A stretch of DNA of 32,431 nt from Gulosibacter macacae. GTDB taxonomy: Bacteria; Actinomycetota; Actinomycetes; Actinomycetales; Microbacteriaceae. Below, piece by piece: positions 23,316 to 30,888 of the stretch (positions are counted from its first letter, which is position 1; the number at the start of each line of letters is the position of its first letter). Location of the stretch: assembly GCF_003865375.1 (NCBI RefSeq), contig NZ_RQVS01000020.1:1-32431 (forward strand). Reading direction: 5' to 3'. The translations under genes and the position numbers were made by a program. The notes beneath the pieces are model-generated. The model saw only the letters and a program-made list of their open reading frames with translations, did not search any database and had not been told where the DNA came from.

Positions 23316-24323
23316 ATGAAGCTTGGACGAATTGCCGTCGACAGTCCCGACGGCGAGCAGATCCGCGTCGTCGCAGTCGAGCCCGACGCCGGTCGCGTCA
23401 TCGATCTCAAGAAGGCGTTTGCGCTCTCGCTCCAGCGCGGAGGTGCGACGGTCGACGGCTCGCGTCACGTCGCCGGTGCCCTGTTCGGCGATCTCACGCA
23501 GGGCATCGCCACGGGCGACTACTTCCTCGCGTCGGCACACGACGCGCTCGCCGCCGCCGATGACGCGTCGCTGCCCATCGAGGAGGTCTCCTGGCGCGCG
23601 GCCATCAAGCCGCCGGTCATCCGCGATGCGCTCACGTTCAACGGCCACATCAAGAACTTCTTCGGCAACGTGATGAAGTCGAAGCCGACCCGTGCCGTCT
23701 ACGAGCGTCCGGGCTACTTCAAGGGCACCACGTCGACGATCTACGGGAACGACGAGACCATCCCCTATCCCGCGTTCAGCGAGAAGCTCGACTACGAGCT
23801 TGAGATCGGGTACGTCGTCGGCAAGCCCGGACGGAATCTCACCCCGGACGAGGCCTGGAGCCGCGTCTTCGGCATCACGATCTTCAATGACTGGAGCCTG
23901 CGCGACGTGCAGAAGCTCGAGTCGCCGATCGGCATGGGCGCGCAGCACTCGAAGGACTTCGCGTACGGCATCGGCCCGTGGATCACGACCATGGACGAGA
24001 TCGACACCGTGATCGGGCTCAAGGGCCAGGTGCGCGTCAACGGCGAAGTGTGGTCGGACACGGCGGTCGAGGACTTCATCTGGACCCCCGAGGAGACCGT
24101 CGCCTTCGCGTCGGAACTCAACGGCCTCCAGCCCGGTGACCTGATCGGTTCGGGCACCATGGCGTTCGGCGCCGGCGTCGAGCTCGGCCGCTTCGTGCAG
24201 CCCGGCGATGTCGTCGAGCTCGAGCTCGAGGCGGTCGGCACGCTGCGCAACCCGATCGCTCCGGAGAAGGAGTCGCCGGCCTGGTGGCCGACGCCGCAGC
24301 ACTACCCCTTCGAGGAGGAGTGA
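23316..24323 (+). CDS. Fumarylacetoacetate hydrolase (FAH) family protein
   Basis: This 335-residue protein carries the FAH catalytic core. Metal ligands are Glu161 and Glu163 in DYELEIGYVVGK and Asp192 in FNDWSLRD, with an upstream His111 in FNGHIKNFFGN and late GDLIGSGT and LQPGD segments. The family hydrolyses or hydrates acylpyruvate-like ring-fission products using Mg2+ or Mn2+. The N-terminal part is longer than in the short bacterial hydrolases. AGGAGG precedes ATG 23316. A cupin and an acetoacetyl-CoA synthetase follow in the same operon, which suggests cleavage yielding a beta-keto acid such as acetoacetate (inference). It could act as the missing hydrolase after the extradiol dioxygenase. 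Confidence 0.88.
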   Translation: MKLGRIAVDSPDGEQIRVVAVEPDAGRVIDLKKAFALSLQRGGATVDGSRHVAGALFGDLTQGIATGDYFLASAHDALAAADDASLPIEEVSWRAAIKPPVIRDALTFNGHIKNFFGNVMKSKPTRAVYERPGYFKGTTSTIYGNDETIPYPAFSEKLDYELEIGYVVGKPGRNLTPDEAWSRVFGITIFNDWSLRDVQKLESPIGMGAQHSKDFAYGIGPWITTMDEIDTVIGLKGQVRVNGEVWSDTAVEDFIWTPEETVAFASELNGLQPGDLIGSGTMAFGAGVELGRFVQPGDVVELELEAVGTLRNPIAPEKESPAWWPTPQHYPFEEE

Positions 24324-24325
24324 CC

Positions 24326-24934
24326 GTGAGCACTCGCAAACCCGTCCGCAGGGTCGTGACCGGCCACGACGACCAGGGGCGCGCGATCATCCTGCGCGAC
24401 GACGCCGACGCCCCGAACACGTTCACGTCAGAGACCATCCCGGGATTCGGGGCGAGCGTGGTGTGGTCGACTCCCGGTGGAGTCATCGACCACGTGGGCG
24501 ACGACGACACCGCGCCCGCCGACGCGAAGATCGACTTCCCGGGGGTCGGCGAGACGGTCGTTCGTATTGCCGACTTCCCGCCGGACGCCGTCTACCCCGA
24601 GAACGCCAGTGAAGCCGTGTTCGACGAGATCGACGGGCATGACGAGCGCGACGCGGGCAGCGCCCATTCGCGGGCCAAGCACTTCTGGTTCCATCGCACG
24701 GAGTCAATCGACTACGCGGTCGTGCTCGAAGGCGAGATCACGCTCCTCGTCGACGAGGGGGAAGTGACGATGGGGCCCGGCGACGTCGCGATCCAGCGGG
24801 CTACCGCTCACGCCTGGTCGAACCGCACCGATCAGGTGTGCCGCATGATGTTCGTGCTCATCGGCACCGAACCGATCAGCCCCGATGAGATCGCCGCGCA
24901 ACGCGCCGGCGCGGTCGCGGGCTCGACGCCGTGA
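24326..24934 (+). CDS. Cupin-domain protein
   Basis: This 202-residue protein has one cupin barrel near residues 115-195: FWFHRTESIDYAVVLEGEITLLVDEGEVTMGPGDVAIQRATAHAWSN in part, with His and Glu of motif 1 and the GPGD..I...AHAW pattern of motif 2. I chose GTG 24326 because GAGGAGG lies just upstream inside the previous gene's end; an earlier in-frame start would overlap the FAH gene by 40 bases. It lies 2 bp after the FAH stop and overlaps the ligase start by GTGA. Small cupins in aromatic operons can be isomerases, dioxygenases or regulators; function is open. Confidence 0.78.
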   Translation: MSTRKPVRRVVTGHDDQGRAIILRDDADAPNTFTSETIPGFGASVVWSTPGGVIDHVGDDDTAPADAKIDFPGVGETVVRIADFPPDAVYPENASEAVFDEIDGHDERDAGSAHSRAKHFWFHRTESIDYAVVLEGEITLLVDEGEVTMGPGDVAIQRATAHAWSNRTDQVCRMMFVLIGTEPISPDEIAAQRAGAVAGSTP

Positions 24935-26910
24935 TCATCGACGTAGCCGCCGCTGACGGGGAGGTCATCTGGAGGCCCGAGGGGCGTTCGGATGACCTCC
25001 CGCAGACGGAGCGCTTCGCCCGATTCCTCAGGAACCGCGGAGAACCCCTGGGGGACGGCTACGAAGCTCTGTGGCAGTGGTCGGTCGATGACCCCGACGC
25101 GTTCTGGTCGGCGCTCGCCGAGTTCGCCGGCGTGCGCCTCGGGGGCGAGCCCGGGCCTGTTCGCGAGGGTGACACGATGCCCGACGTCACCTGGTTCCCC
25201 GGCCGCACCGTCAACTACGCCGAGCATCTGCTCAGCGCTCGAGAGGGCACCGCGCTCATCTCGGTCGCGGAGGATGGCGAACCGTACGAGGTCTCGCACG
25301 ACGACCTCCGCGCGCAAGTCGGGGCGCTCGCGGCGCACCTGCGAGCGGTCGGCGTACGACCCGGCGACCGTGTCGCCGGGATCCTGCCCAATGTGTCCGA
25401 AGCGGCGGTGGCGCTCCTCGCCACCGCTGCCGTCGGCGCGGTGTGGTCGGTGTGCTCGCCGGAGTTCGGGCCGGGCGCGATCGTGTCGCGATTTCGGCAA
25501 CTCGCGCCGAAGGTGGTCATCGCGGCACCCGGCTACCGGCTCGCCGGCCGAGACCGCGATCGCCGGGCCGAAATCGTCGAGGTCCTCGCCGAACTCGAAG
25601 ACGTGCGCGAGGTCGTCTGGGTCACCGGTCGGGCGACGTCGGTCGCCGCGCCCGAGACCGACGTGCCGGCGGTGCGGTGGGACGACGTGGTGTCGACCGC
25701 CGCCGAGCTCGTCTTCGAGCGGGTCGGCTTCAGCCACCCCCTCTGGGTGCTCTTCTCGTCGGGAACCACCGGGATCCCCAAGGGCATCGTGCACGGGCAC
25801 GGCGGGGCGTTACTCGAAACCCTCAACCTGCTGCTGTTCGGCGGCGATCTGCGCGCGGGCGACCGATTCTTCTTCGTCGCCTCGACGAGCTGGGTGGTCT
25901 GGAACTCGCTCATCGGGGCGCTGGCCGTCGGCGCGGTACCCGTGCTGCTCGACGGCAACCCCACCTACCCATCCGTCGATCGCGTGTGGGAGGTCGCGGC
26001 GCGAACCCGCGCGGCCGTGCTCGGGGTCGGCGCCGGATTCATCCACGGCTGCGCGAAGGCGGGGCTCGAGCCCCGCCTCGATCACGACCTCTCGGCTCTG
26101 CGCACGTTGCAGGTCACCGGGTCGCCGCTGTCGCCCGACGGCTTTCGTTGGGTCTACCGCAGTGTCGGCGATGTGTGGCTCGCCTCCATGAGCGGCGGCA
26201 CCGACATCATCGGGTGCTTCGTCGGTGGGGCGCCCACCGAGCCCGTCCGCGTCGGGTACATCCAGGCCCCGGCGCTCGGCGTGAGCGTCGAGTCGTGGGA
26301 CGAGCACGGCGAACCCACCAAGGGGAAGGGCGAGCTCGTCGTCACGAAGCCGATGCCCTCGATGCCGCTCCGGTTCTGGGGCGACGACGACGGTGCACGC
26401 TACCGGTCGAGTTACTTCGATACCTATCCCGGCGTCTGGCGTCACGGCGACTTCATCGAGATCTCCGAGCGGGGCATCCTCATCCTGGGCCGCTCGGACT
26501 CGACGTTGAATCGGCAGGGCATCAGGCTCGGCTCGGCCGACCTCTATGCCACGGTCGAAGCGGTGCCCGTCGTCGCCGAGGCGCTCGTCGTCGGCGCCGA
26601 GATCGGTGCCGAGGGATATTTCATGCCGCTGTTCGTGCACCTGGCCGAGGGCACCGACGAGAGCACGGCGGCCGACGCGATCGCCGCCGCGATTCGCCGC
26701 GACCTCTCGGCGCGCTACCTGCCCGACGAGATCGTGGTCATGCGCGGCATCCCCCACACGAAGACGGGGAAGAAGCTCGAGGTGCCGGTGAAGCGGCTCA
26801 TCCAGGGCGCAGCACTCGACGAGGTCGTCGATCTCGGCGCCGTGGACGACCCGGATCTGCTGCGCGAGTACGCCGACTACGCGGCCCGCCGCGCGACCGC
26901 CACCGACTGA
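24931..26910 (+). CDS. Acetoacetyl-CoA synthetase (acetoacetate-CoA ligase)
   Basis: This 659-residue adenylate-forming enzyme has the length and features of acetoacetyl-CoA synthetases. An N-terminal acetyl-CoA-synthetase-like segment is followed by the A3 motif SSGTTGIPKG (276-285), the family-typical SGGTDIIGCF region, FWGDDDG.RY..SYF before VWRHGDF, and the adenylation lysine Lys614 in KTGKKLEVPVKR. It would activate acetoacetate or a related beta-keto acid with ATP and CoA for thiolysis. The start is GTG 24931, overlapping the cupin stop by GTGA. Co-transcription with an FAH-family hydrolase fits salvage of acetoacetate from ring cleavage (inference). A separate thiolase for acetoacetyl-CoA is not in the window. 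Confidence 0.93.
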   Translation: MIIDVAAADGEVIWRPEGRSDDLPQTERFARFLRNRGEPLGDGYEALWQWSVDDPDAFWSALAEFAGVRLGGEPGPVREGDTMPDVTWFPGRTVNYAEHLLSAREGTALISVAEDGEPYEVSHDDLRAQVGALAAHLRAVGVRPGDRVAGILPNVSEAAVALLATAAVGAVWSVCSPEFGPGAIVSRFRQLAPKVVIAAPGYRLAGRDRDRRAEIVEVLAELEDVREVVWVTGRATSVAAPETDVPAVRWDDVVSTAAELVFERVGFSHPLWVLFSSGTTGIPKGIVHGHGGALLETLNLLLFGGDLRAGDRFFFVASTSWVVWNSLIGALAVGAVPVLLDGNPTYPSVDRVWEVAARTRAAVLGVGAGFIHGCAKAGLEPRLDHDLSALRTLQVTGSPLSPDGFRWVYRSVGDVWLASMSGGTDIIGCFVGGAPTEPVRVGYIQAPALGVSVESWDEHGEPTKGKGELVVTKPMPSMPLRFWGDDDGARYRSSYFDTYPGVWRHGDFIEISERGILILGRSDSTLNRQGIRLGSADLYATVEAVPVVAEALVVGAEIGAEGYFMPLFVHLAEGTDESTAADAIAAAIRRDLSARYLPDEIVVMRGIPHTKTGKKLEVPVKRLIQGAALDEVVDLGAVDDPDLLREYADYAARRATATD

Positions 26911-26934
26911 CGACGGCGGGCGTCGCCGCTCGTC
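26909..26934 (+). terminator. Hairpin after the ligase gene
   Basis: GACGACGGCG (26909-26918) pairs with CGCCG-C-TCGTC (26924-26934) with one bulged base and a 5-base loop. It starts within the ligase stop codon region. It may partly terminate before the MFS gene 96 bp downstream; the operon could read through. Confidence 0.4.
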
Positions 26935-27006
26935 TCCTCCAATCCCATCCCGAGATCGCATCGGCACGCGCGACTGCGCTGACGTGCGACGACCACCGAG
27001 GTTCGC

Positions 27007-28350
27007 ATGACCATGAAAACCGATCTGACCGCATCGACGCGGTCGACGAACGCTGCCCACCTCACCTGGCGGCACTGGCTCTATTTCGTCCTGCTCGCGG
27101 CGATCCTGCTCGCCGATGGCATGGATGTCACCATCGTGAGTCACACCTTCCCTTCGCTCATCAAGGAATGGGGCGTCGAGATCGGCGGCGGCATCGCCCT
27201 CGTCGTCACCGTCGGCTATCTCGCCATGGGGCTCGGTGCGATCGTGGGGGGCCGGCTCGCCGACCGCTACGGCCGCAAGAAGGTCGTGGTGGTGGCCGCG
27301 CTCATCATGTCGATCGGCACCGCGCTTGGCGCGACCGCCGCCGATTTCGGTCAGTTCACCGCGTGGCGCGTGTTCGCCTCGATCGGCATCGGCGCGGTGA
27401 TGCCGCTGGCGATCACGCTGCTCGCCGATCTCGTGCCCGCGCATCGTCGAGGTGCCATGGTAGCGGCCGGCTACGCCGCGGTCGGTCTCGGCACCACGGT
27501 CGGCGCCGCGCTCGCTGCGGCGCTCATTCCGACACAGGGCTGGCGCGGGCTCATGATCGCAGGCGGGGTCGTGCCGCTCGCGATCATCCTGGTGCTCGCG
27601 ATCGTCGTGCCCGAGTCGCCGTCCTTCTACGCCGCCCGCGGGAACGTCGAACGGGCACGAGGGCTCCTCGCAAAGCTCGACCCGACGGCGAGCCTCGAAG
27701 CGTTCGCGCGCCCCGACGCGGGGGAGCGCGCCACGCGCCGGGAAGCGCTCGCCGCAATCCTCGCCCCCGAGCGCCGCTGGACGACCCTCCTGCTCTGGGT
27801 GTTCGGGTTCTTCTCGCTCGGCACGCAACTGCTCATCGCGCAGTACCTACCGACGCTCCTGCAACAGCCGGTTCCAGGGCTCGACACCGTGCAGAGCAGC
27901 ACGATTGTCGGGTGGTACGGCTTCGCGAGCGTGCTCGGCGCGATCGTGCTCGGTGTCATTCTCGGGCGAGTATCGCGGTTCTGGGTGATCGGGGTGAACC
28001 TCGTGCTCGCCGCCGTCATGCTCATCGTGGTGGCACTCGTCCCGAACCCGGGTTTCGAAACGCTCCTGCCTTTGCTCGCGGTGTTCGCGTTCATCGTGCC
28101 CACGGCCGTCGGTCCGACTCGCAATGTGCTCGCCGTCAGCGCGTATCCGACCGAGATCAGGGGCACCGGCGTCGGCGCGACCGAACTCAGCGCTCGATTG
28201 GGCTCCGCGACGGGAGGCGCGCTCGGTGGCACCCTCATCGGCGCCGGTCTCGGCCTCAGCGGCGTCATGCTGGTCTTGCTGGTGCCGATCGCGGTGCTGC
28301 TCGCGAGCCTGGTCGGTATCGGGGCGGCGGCTCGACGTGGCACGAGGTGA
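27007..28350 (+). CDS. MFS transporter, aromatic acid:H+ symporter (AAHS) type
   Basis: This 447-residue membrane protein has about twelve hydrophobic segments. It shows AAHS-type features: DGMDVTIVSHTFPSL at the end of the first helix (the DGxD motif) and GGRLADRYGRKKV between helices 2 and 3 (MFS motif A). The later YPTEIRGTGVGATELSARLGS segment is typical of sugar/acid symporters. It likely imports an aromatic or related organic acid with protons and is predicted to be in the inner membrane. GAGG lies 5 bases before ATG 27007. It gives the cluster a second uptake route besides the ABC importer. Confidence 0.9.
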   Translation: MTMKTDLTASTRSTNAAHLTWRHWLYFVLLAAILLADGMDVTIVSHTFPSLIKEWGVEIGGGIALVVTVGYLAMGLGAIVGGRLADRYGRKKVVVVAALIMSIGTALGATAADFGQFTAWRVFASIGIGAVMPLAITLLADLVPAHRRGAMVAAGYAAVGLGTTVGAALAAALIPTQGWRGLMIAGGVVPLAIILVLAIVVPESPSFYAARGNVERARGLLAKLDPTASLEAFARPDAGERATRREALAAILAPERRWTTLLLWVFGFFSLGTQLLIAQYLPTLLQQPVPGLDTVQSSTIVGWYGFASVLGAIVLGVILGRVSRFWVIGVNLVLAAVMLIVVALVPNPGFETLLPLLAVFAFIVPTAVGPTRNVLAVSAYPTEIRGTGVGATELSARLGSATGGALGGTLIGAGLGLSGVMLVLLVPIAVLLASLVGIGAAARRGTR

Positions 28351-28367
28351 GGACGACTCGCGCCGAC

Positions 28368-28389
28368 CGGTGCGGGACGTGCCGCACCG
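28368..28389. promoter_or_regulatory. 22-bp palindrome upstream of the TetR gene, probable operator
   Basis: A perfect 8-bp inverted repeat, CGGTGCGG (28368-28375) and CCGCACCG (28382-28389), has a 6-bp GACGTG spacer. It is 20 bp before the TetR start codon and 17 bp after the MFS stop, a classic place for autoregulation. Part of it (GGTGCGGGACGTG) recurs with one change at 22288-22300 in the oxidase/SDR gap. A hairpin role at the MFS mRNA end is an alternative. Confidence 0.55.
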
Positions 28390-28409
28390 ACTCGCCATAG
28401 GGTGGCAGC

Positions 28410-28988
28410 ATGGCACTTCGCAGTGAGCACAGTCGGCAATCGATCCTTCAGGCGACGATGAAGCTCATCGACGAACGTTCGCCCGACTCGGTGACCGTGC
28501 AGCAGCTCTCGATCGAGGGCATCGCACGCGAGGCCGGAGTCAGCAAGACCACGATCTACCGATGGTGGCCGAACAAGGCGGACGTGGTCATCGACACGTT
28601 TCTTGAGCACCACATCCTTGCGACCCCGGTGCGCGAAGACCTGCCGGCGATTGAGGCGATGCGCGAGCACATCGTCGCGCTCGCGAACGTTTACTCGGGC
28701 TTCGAGGGGCGGCTCATGGTGCAGCTGCTCGCCGAAGCGCAATACGACGCCGACACGCTCGAGTCGTTCAAACGCCACTTCTGGCGGCCTCGTCGCGAAG
28801 CAGTCGCCCGACTCATCGAGCGGGCCCAGGCCGAGGGCTCATTGCGCGACGATCTCCAGCCCGAGTCGATCGCCGAAACCATCTACTCGCCCCTCTACTT
28901 TCGCCTGCTCTTCCAGGAGGGATCGTTCGAGACCGACGCCGTGCTCGCGGGCTTCGACCTCGTGATGCAGGGGGCCGCCCGCCGCTGA
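28410..28988 (+). CDS. TetR/AcrR-family transcriptional regulator
   Basis: This 192-residue protein has the TetR N-terminal three-helix DNA-binding domain: ILQATMKLIDERS, then the helix-turn-helix IEGIAREAGVSKTTIYRWWPNK (about 35-56). An all-helical ligand domain follows. The YRWWPNKADVV segment is common among actinobacterial TetR proteins with the C-terminal ligand-binding type found near catabolic genes. It follows the MFS gene by 59 bp. It is a candidate reader of either the adjacent 22-bp palindrome or the 15-bp operator shared by four promoters; the sequence does not decide which. Confidence 0.92.
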   Translation: MALRSEHSRQSILQATMKLIDERSPDSVTVQQLSIEGIAREAGVSKTTIYRWWPNKADVVIDTFLEHHILATPVREDLPAIEAMREHIVALANVYSGFEGRLMVQLLAEAQYDADTLESFKRHFWRPRREAVARLIERAQAEGSLRDDLQPESIAETIYSPLYFRLLFQEGSFETDAVLAGFDLVMQGAARR

Positions 28989-29006
28989 GTGAGTCGCTCG
29001 AGGGTC

Positions 29007-29029
29007 GGTCATCGGCAAGACCGATGGCC
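29007..29029 (+). terminator. Weak hairpin after the TetR gene
   Basis: GGTCATCGG (29007-29015) pairs with CCGATGGCC (29021-29029) except for one position that can form a wobble, with a CAAGA loop. It begins 18 bases after the TetR stop. The rest of the 28989-29124 gap shows no other clear signal. Confidence 0.4.
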
Positions 29030-29124
29030 GGCATCGTCGATGTCGTCTTCCCGAATGGACTCGGCTCGACGACGGTGGAGGTGGCAGGACGACGAGGTTC
29101 TGCCCACGAACGGAGGATCCGACG

Positions 29125-29346
29125 ATGCACGCACTGCCGCTCCACGCCAGCTCGACCCAACTCCCCGCCACCGGCCAACGACCAGCCGGTTTGCCCTGTG
29201 CCGGCGGCTGTGGTGCCGGGTCTCGCGACTCGGGCTGCCCCGTGCGCGGTCTGCGCCGCGTCGAGACCATCGCGTCGCTGGGACGCGATGGCCGACTGCC
29301 GGTACGCCGCGACGAATCGCTGGAGCAGTTTGAGCGGTCGGCGTGA
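29125..29346 (+). CDS. Small hypothetical protein with three cysteines
   Basis: This 73-residue ORF has a good ribosome-binding site (GGAGG at 29112-29116, 8 bases before ATG 29125). Its stop overlaps the GTG start of the FAH-family gene by GTGA. Both features argue that it is translated and coupled to that gene. Residues 22-40 read GLPCAGGCGAGSRDSGCPV, giving C-x3-C-x8-C. The rest is Arg-rich with no recognisable domain or signal peptide. It may be a small accessory protein or only a translated leader. I recognise no family. Confidence 0.42.
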   Translation: MHALPLHASSTQLPATGQRPAGLPCAGGCGAGSRDSGCPVRGLRRVETIASLGRDGRLPVRRDESLEQFERSA

Positions 29347-30377
29347 GCGCGATGACCGACGCAGATCGCGCGTCCGACATCTTCGGGATCGGCACGTTCG
29401 ATGCCGGGGCCGGTGTCTTCCCGGCCGTCGTCGTCGGCGACGAGGCCGCCGACCTACGGCCACTGCTGCCACACGTCGCACGCACCGGTGACCTGCTCGC
29501 CGAGTGGGACACCAACCTCGACGCCATCGCCGCCGCGATCGATGGCGGCGACGAGGCGGGGGAGCGCCTGCTCGAGTGGCGGTCGATCCGTGACCTGCAC
29601 GCATTGCCGCCGATGCAGCCGGTGGGCCCGATCCTGGCGGCCGGGGCGAACTACCGTGAGCACATCCTGCAGATGAGCGTCGCGCACCGTCTCGGGCGGG
29701 AGGATGCGACCGAGCAAGAACTGTGGGATGAAGCCGCCATCGAGAACGACCAACGGCGTCGGTCGGGCGATCCCTACATCTGGACCGGCCTCCCATCGGC
29801 CGTGTGTGGTGCGTTCGATGACGTCCAGCTGCCCGACTACGGCGATGACCTCGACTGGGAAGTCGAGCTCGGCGTCGTCATCGGGCGGAGCTGTCACCGC
29901 ATCGCCGCTGACGAGGTGCACGAGGTCGTCGCCGGATACACGATCGTGAACGACCTCACGGCCCGCACGCTGGTGCCGCGCCCCGATATGGCGCTGATCG
30001 GCACCGACTGGTTCCGGGCGAAGAATCAGCCGACGTTCTTCCCGACGGGGCCGGTGATCGTGCCCGCGCGATTCGTGCCCGACCCCACCGCGCTACGCAT
30101 CCGACTCCTGCTGAACGGCGAGGTGAAGCAGGACTCGCTGACCGACGACCTGCTGTTCGACATCCCGAGCCTGATCGCCTACGCCTCGTCGGTCGCGAGA
30201 CTGCAGCCGGGCGACCTGCTCATCACCGGCTCACCGGCCGGCAATGGCTCGCACTGGGGACGATTCCTCCAGGAGGGGGACGTGATGGAGGCCACCATCA
30301 CCGGCCTCGGGACGCAGCGGAACCGAGTTCTCGCAGCACGTGGTGAGCAGCCGCCGTGGCAGGCGTCGCGCGCCTGA
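29343..30377 (+). CDS. Second fumarylacetoacetate hydrolase (FAH) family protein
   Basis: This 344-residue FAH-fold protein differs clearly from the one at 23316. Core residues are His107 in GANYREHI, metal ligands Glu173 and Glu175 in LDWEVELGVVIGR, and Asp204 in IVNDLTART. GDLLITGSPAGNG comes near the end. This pattern fits acylpyruvate hydrolases and 2-hydroxyhepta-2,4-diene-1,7-dioate isomerase-type enzymes. The start is GTG 29343, overlapping the small ORF; ATG 29352 is an alternative. A second FAH enzyme may handle another ring-fission intermediate or another step (inference). The 168-bp stretch after it, up to the DUF222 gene, shows no clear gene or signal. Confidence 0.85.
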   Translation: MSAMTDADRASDIFGIGTFDAGAGVFPAVVVGDEAADLRPLLPHVARTGDLLAEWDTNLDAIAAAIDGGDEAGERLLEWRSIRDLHALPPMQPVGPILAAGANYREHILQMSVAHRLGREDATEQELWDEAAIENDQRRRSGDPYIWTGLPSAVCGAFDDVQLPDYGDDLDWEVELGVVIGRSCHRIAADEVHEVVAGYTIVNDLTARTLVPRPDMALIGTDWFRAKNQPTFFPTGPVIVPARFVPDPTALRIRLLLNGEVKQDSLTDDLLFDIPSLIAYASSVARLQPGDLLITGSPAGNGSHWGRFLQEGDVMEATITGLGTQRNRVLAARGEQPPWQASRA

Positions 30378-30545
30378 CCGACACTCGCGCGGCGTCCCCT
30401 GGGCGTCCGCACCCGCACCCACGCGCCCCCGAGGCAGCGGGACGGAGAGCCGGCCCGTGCCCCGAGGAAGCGAGGAACGAGCGTCTCGAGGTGCGGCCGC
30501 GCAGGGTCGGTCTCGAATGTCGGTGGGTCGTGATCTGCTTGCAGC

Positions 30546-30888
30546 ATGTCGAACCCCACCGATCTCGTCGATACGGCCGCTGAGCCGTTCGCGCGGTTCG
30601 GTGAGGACGCCGACGAGTGGCTGTCCGAGATCGAGTATCTCGACCGGGTCGAGGCCGACTGCAAAGCCCGTCGCCTGCGCGCGATGCGCGCGCTGCGCGA
30701 CCACGCCGAGACCCTCTATCGCGCGGCTCACCCCGTCCCGGATGGGGTGTTCGAGCCGGTCCCCGCCGTGGTCACCGATGGGGTGATCGCCGAGATCGCG
30801 GCCGTGCGCTGCCTGTCCCGCGGCGTGGTGCAGCAGGAGATGGTCGAGGCCACCCAGATCGGGCGCCTGGACGTCGTGCAGGAATGGA
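30546..30888 (+). pseudogene. DUF222/HNH (13E12-type) protein, N-terminal fragment cut by an insertion sequence
   Basis: The first 114 residues resemble the DUF222 N-terminal domain of 13E12/HNH-endonuclease-like proteins of actinobacteria: an acidic start with DEWLSEIEYLDRVEADCKARRLRAMRAL, then VTDGVIAEIAAVRCLSRGVVQQEMVEAT. Homology ends where the IS256-type element begins at about 30889. The frame runs 16 more codons into the element before a stop. The rest of the gene, including any HNH domain, is not found right of the element within the window. The start ATG 30546 has only a weak ribosome-binding site. Confidence 0.72.

Noticed and set aside
22397-26987. A shared GCG-N-TGACGTGC string before the SDR and MFS genes
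   Set aside because: TGACGTGC also occurs inside coding sequence several times, so it is probably chance in GC-rich DNA.
25443-28400. A 985-codon + strand frame across the ligase and MFS genes
   Set aside because: Arg-rich low-complexity translation without domains; it is a GC-driven shadow of two well-supported genes.
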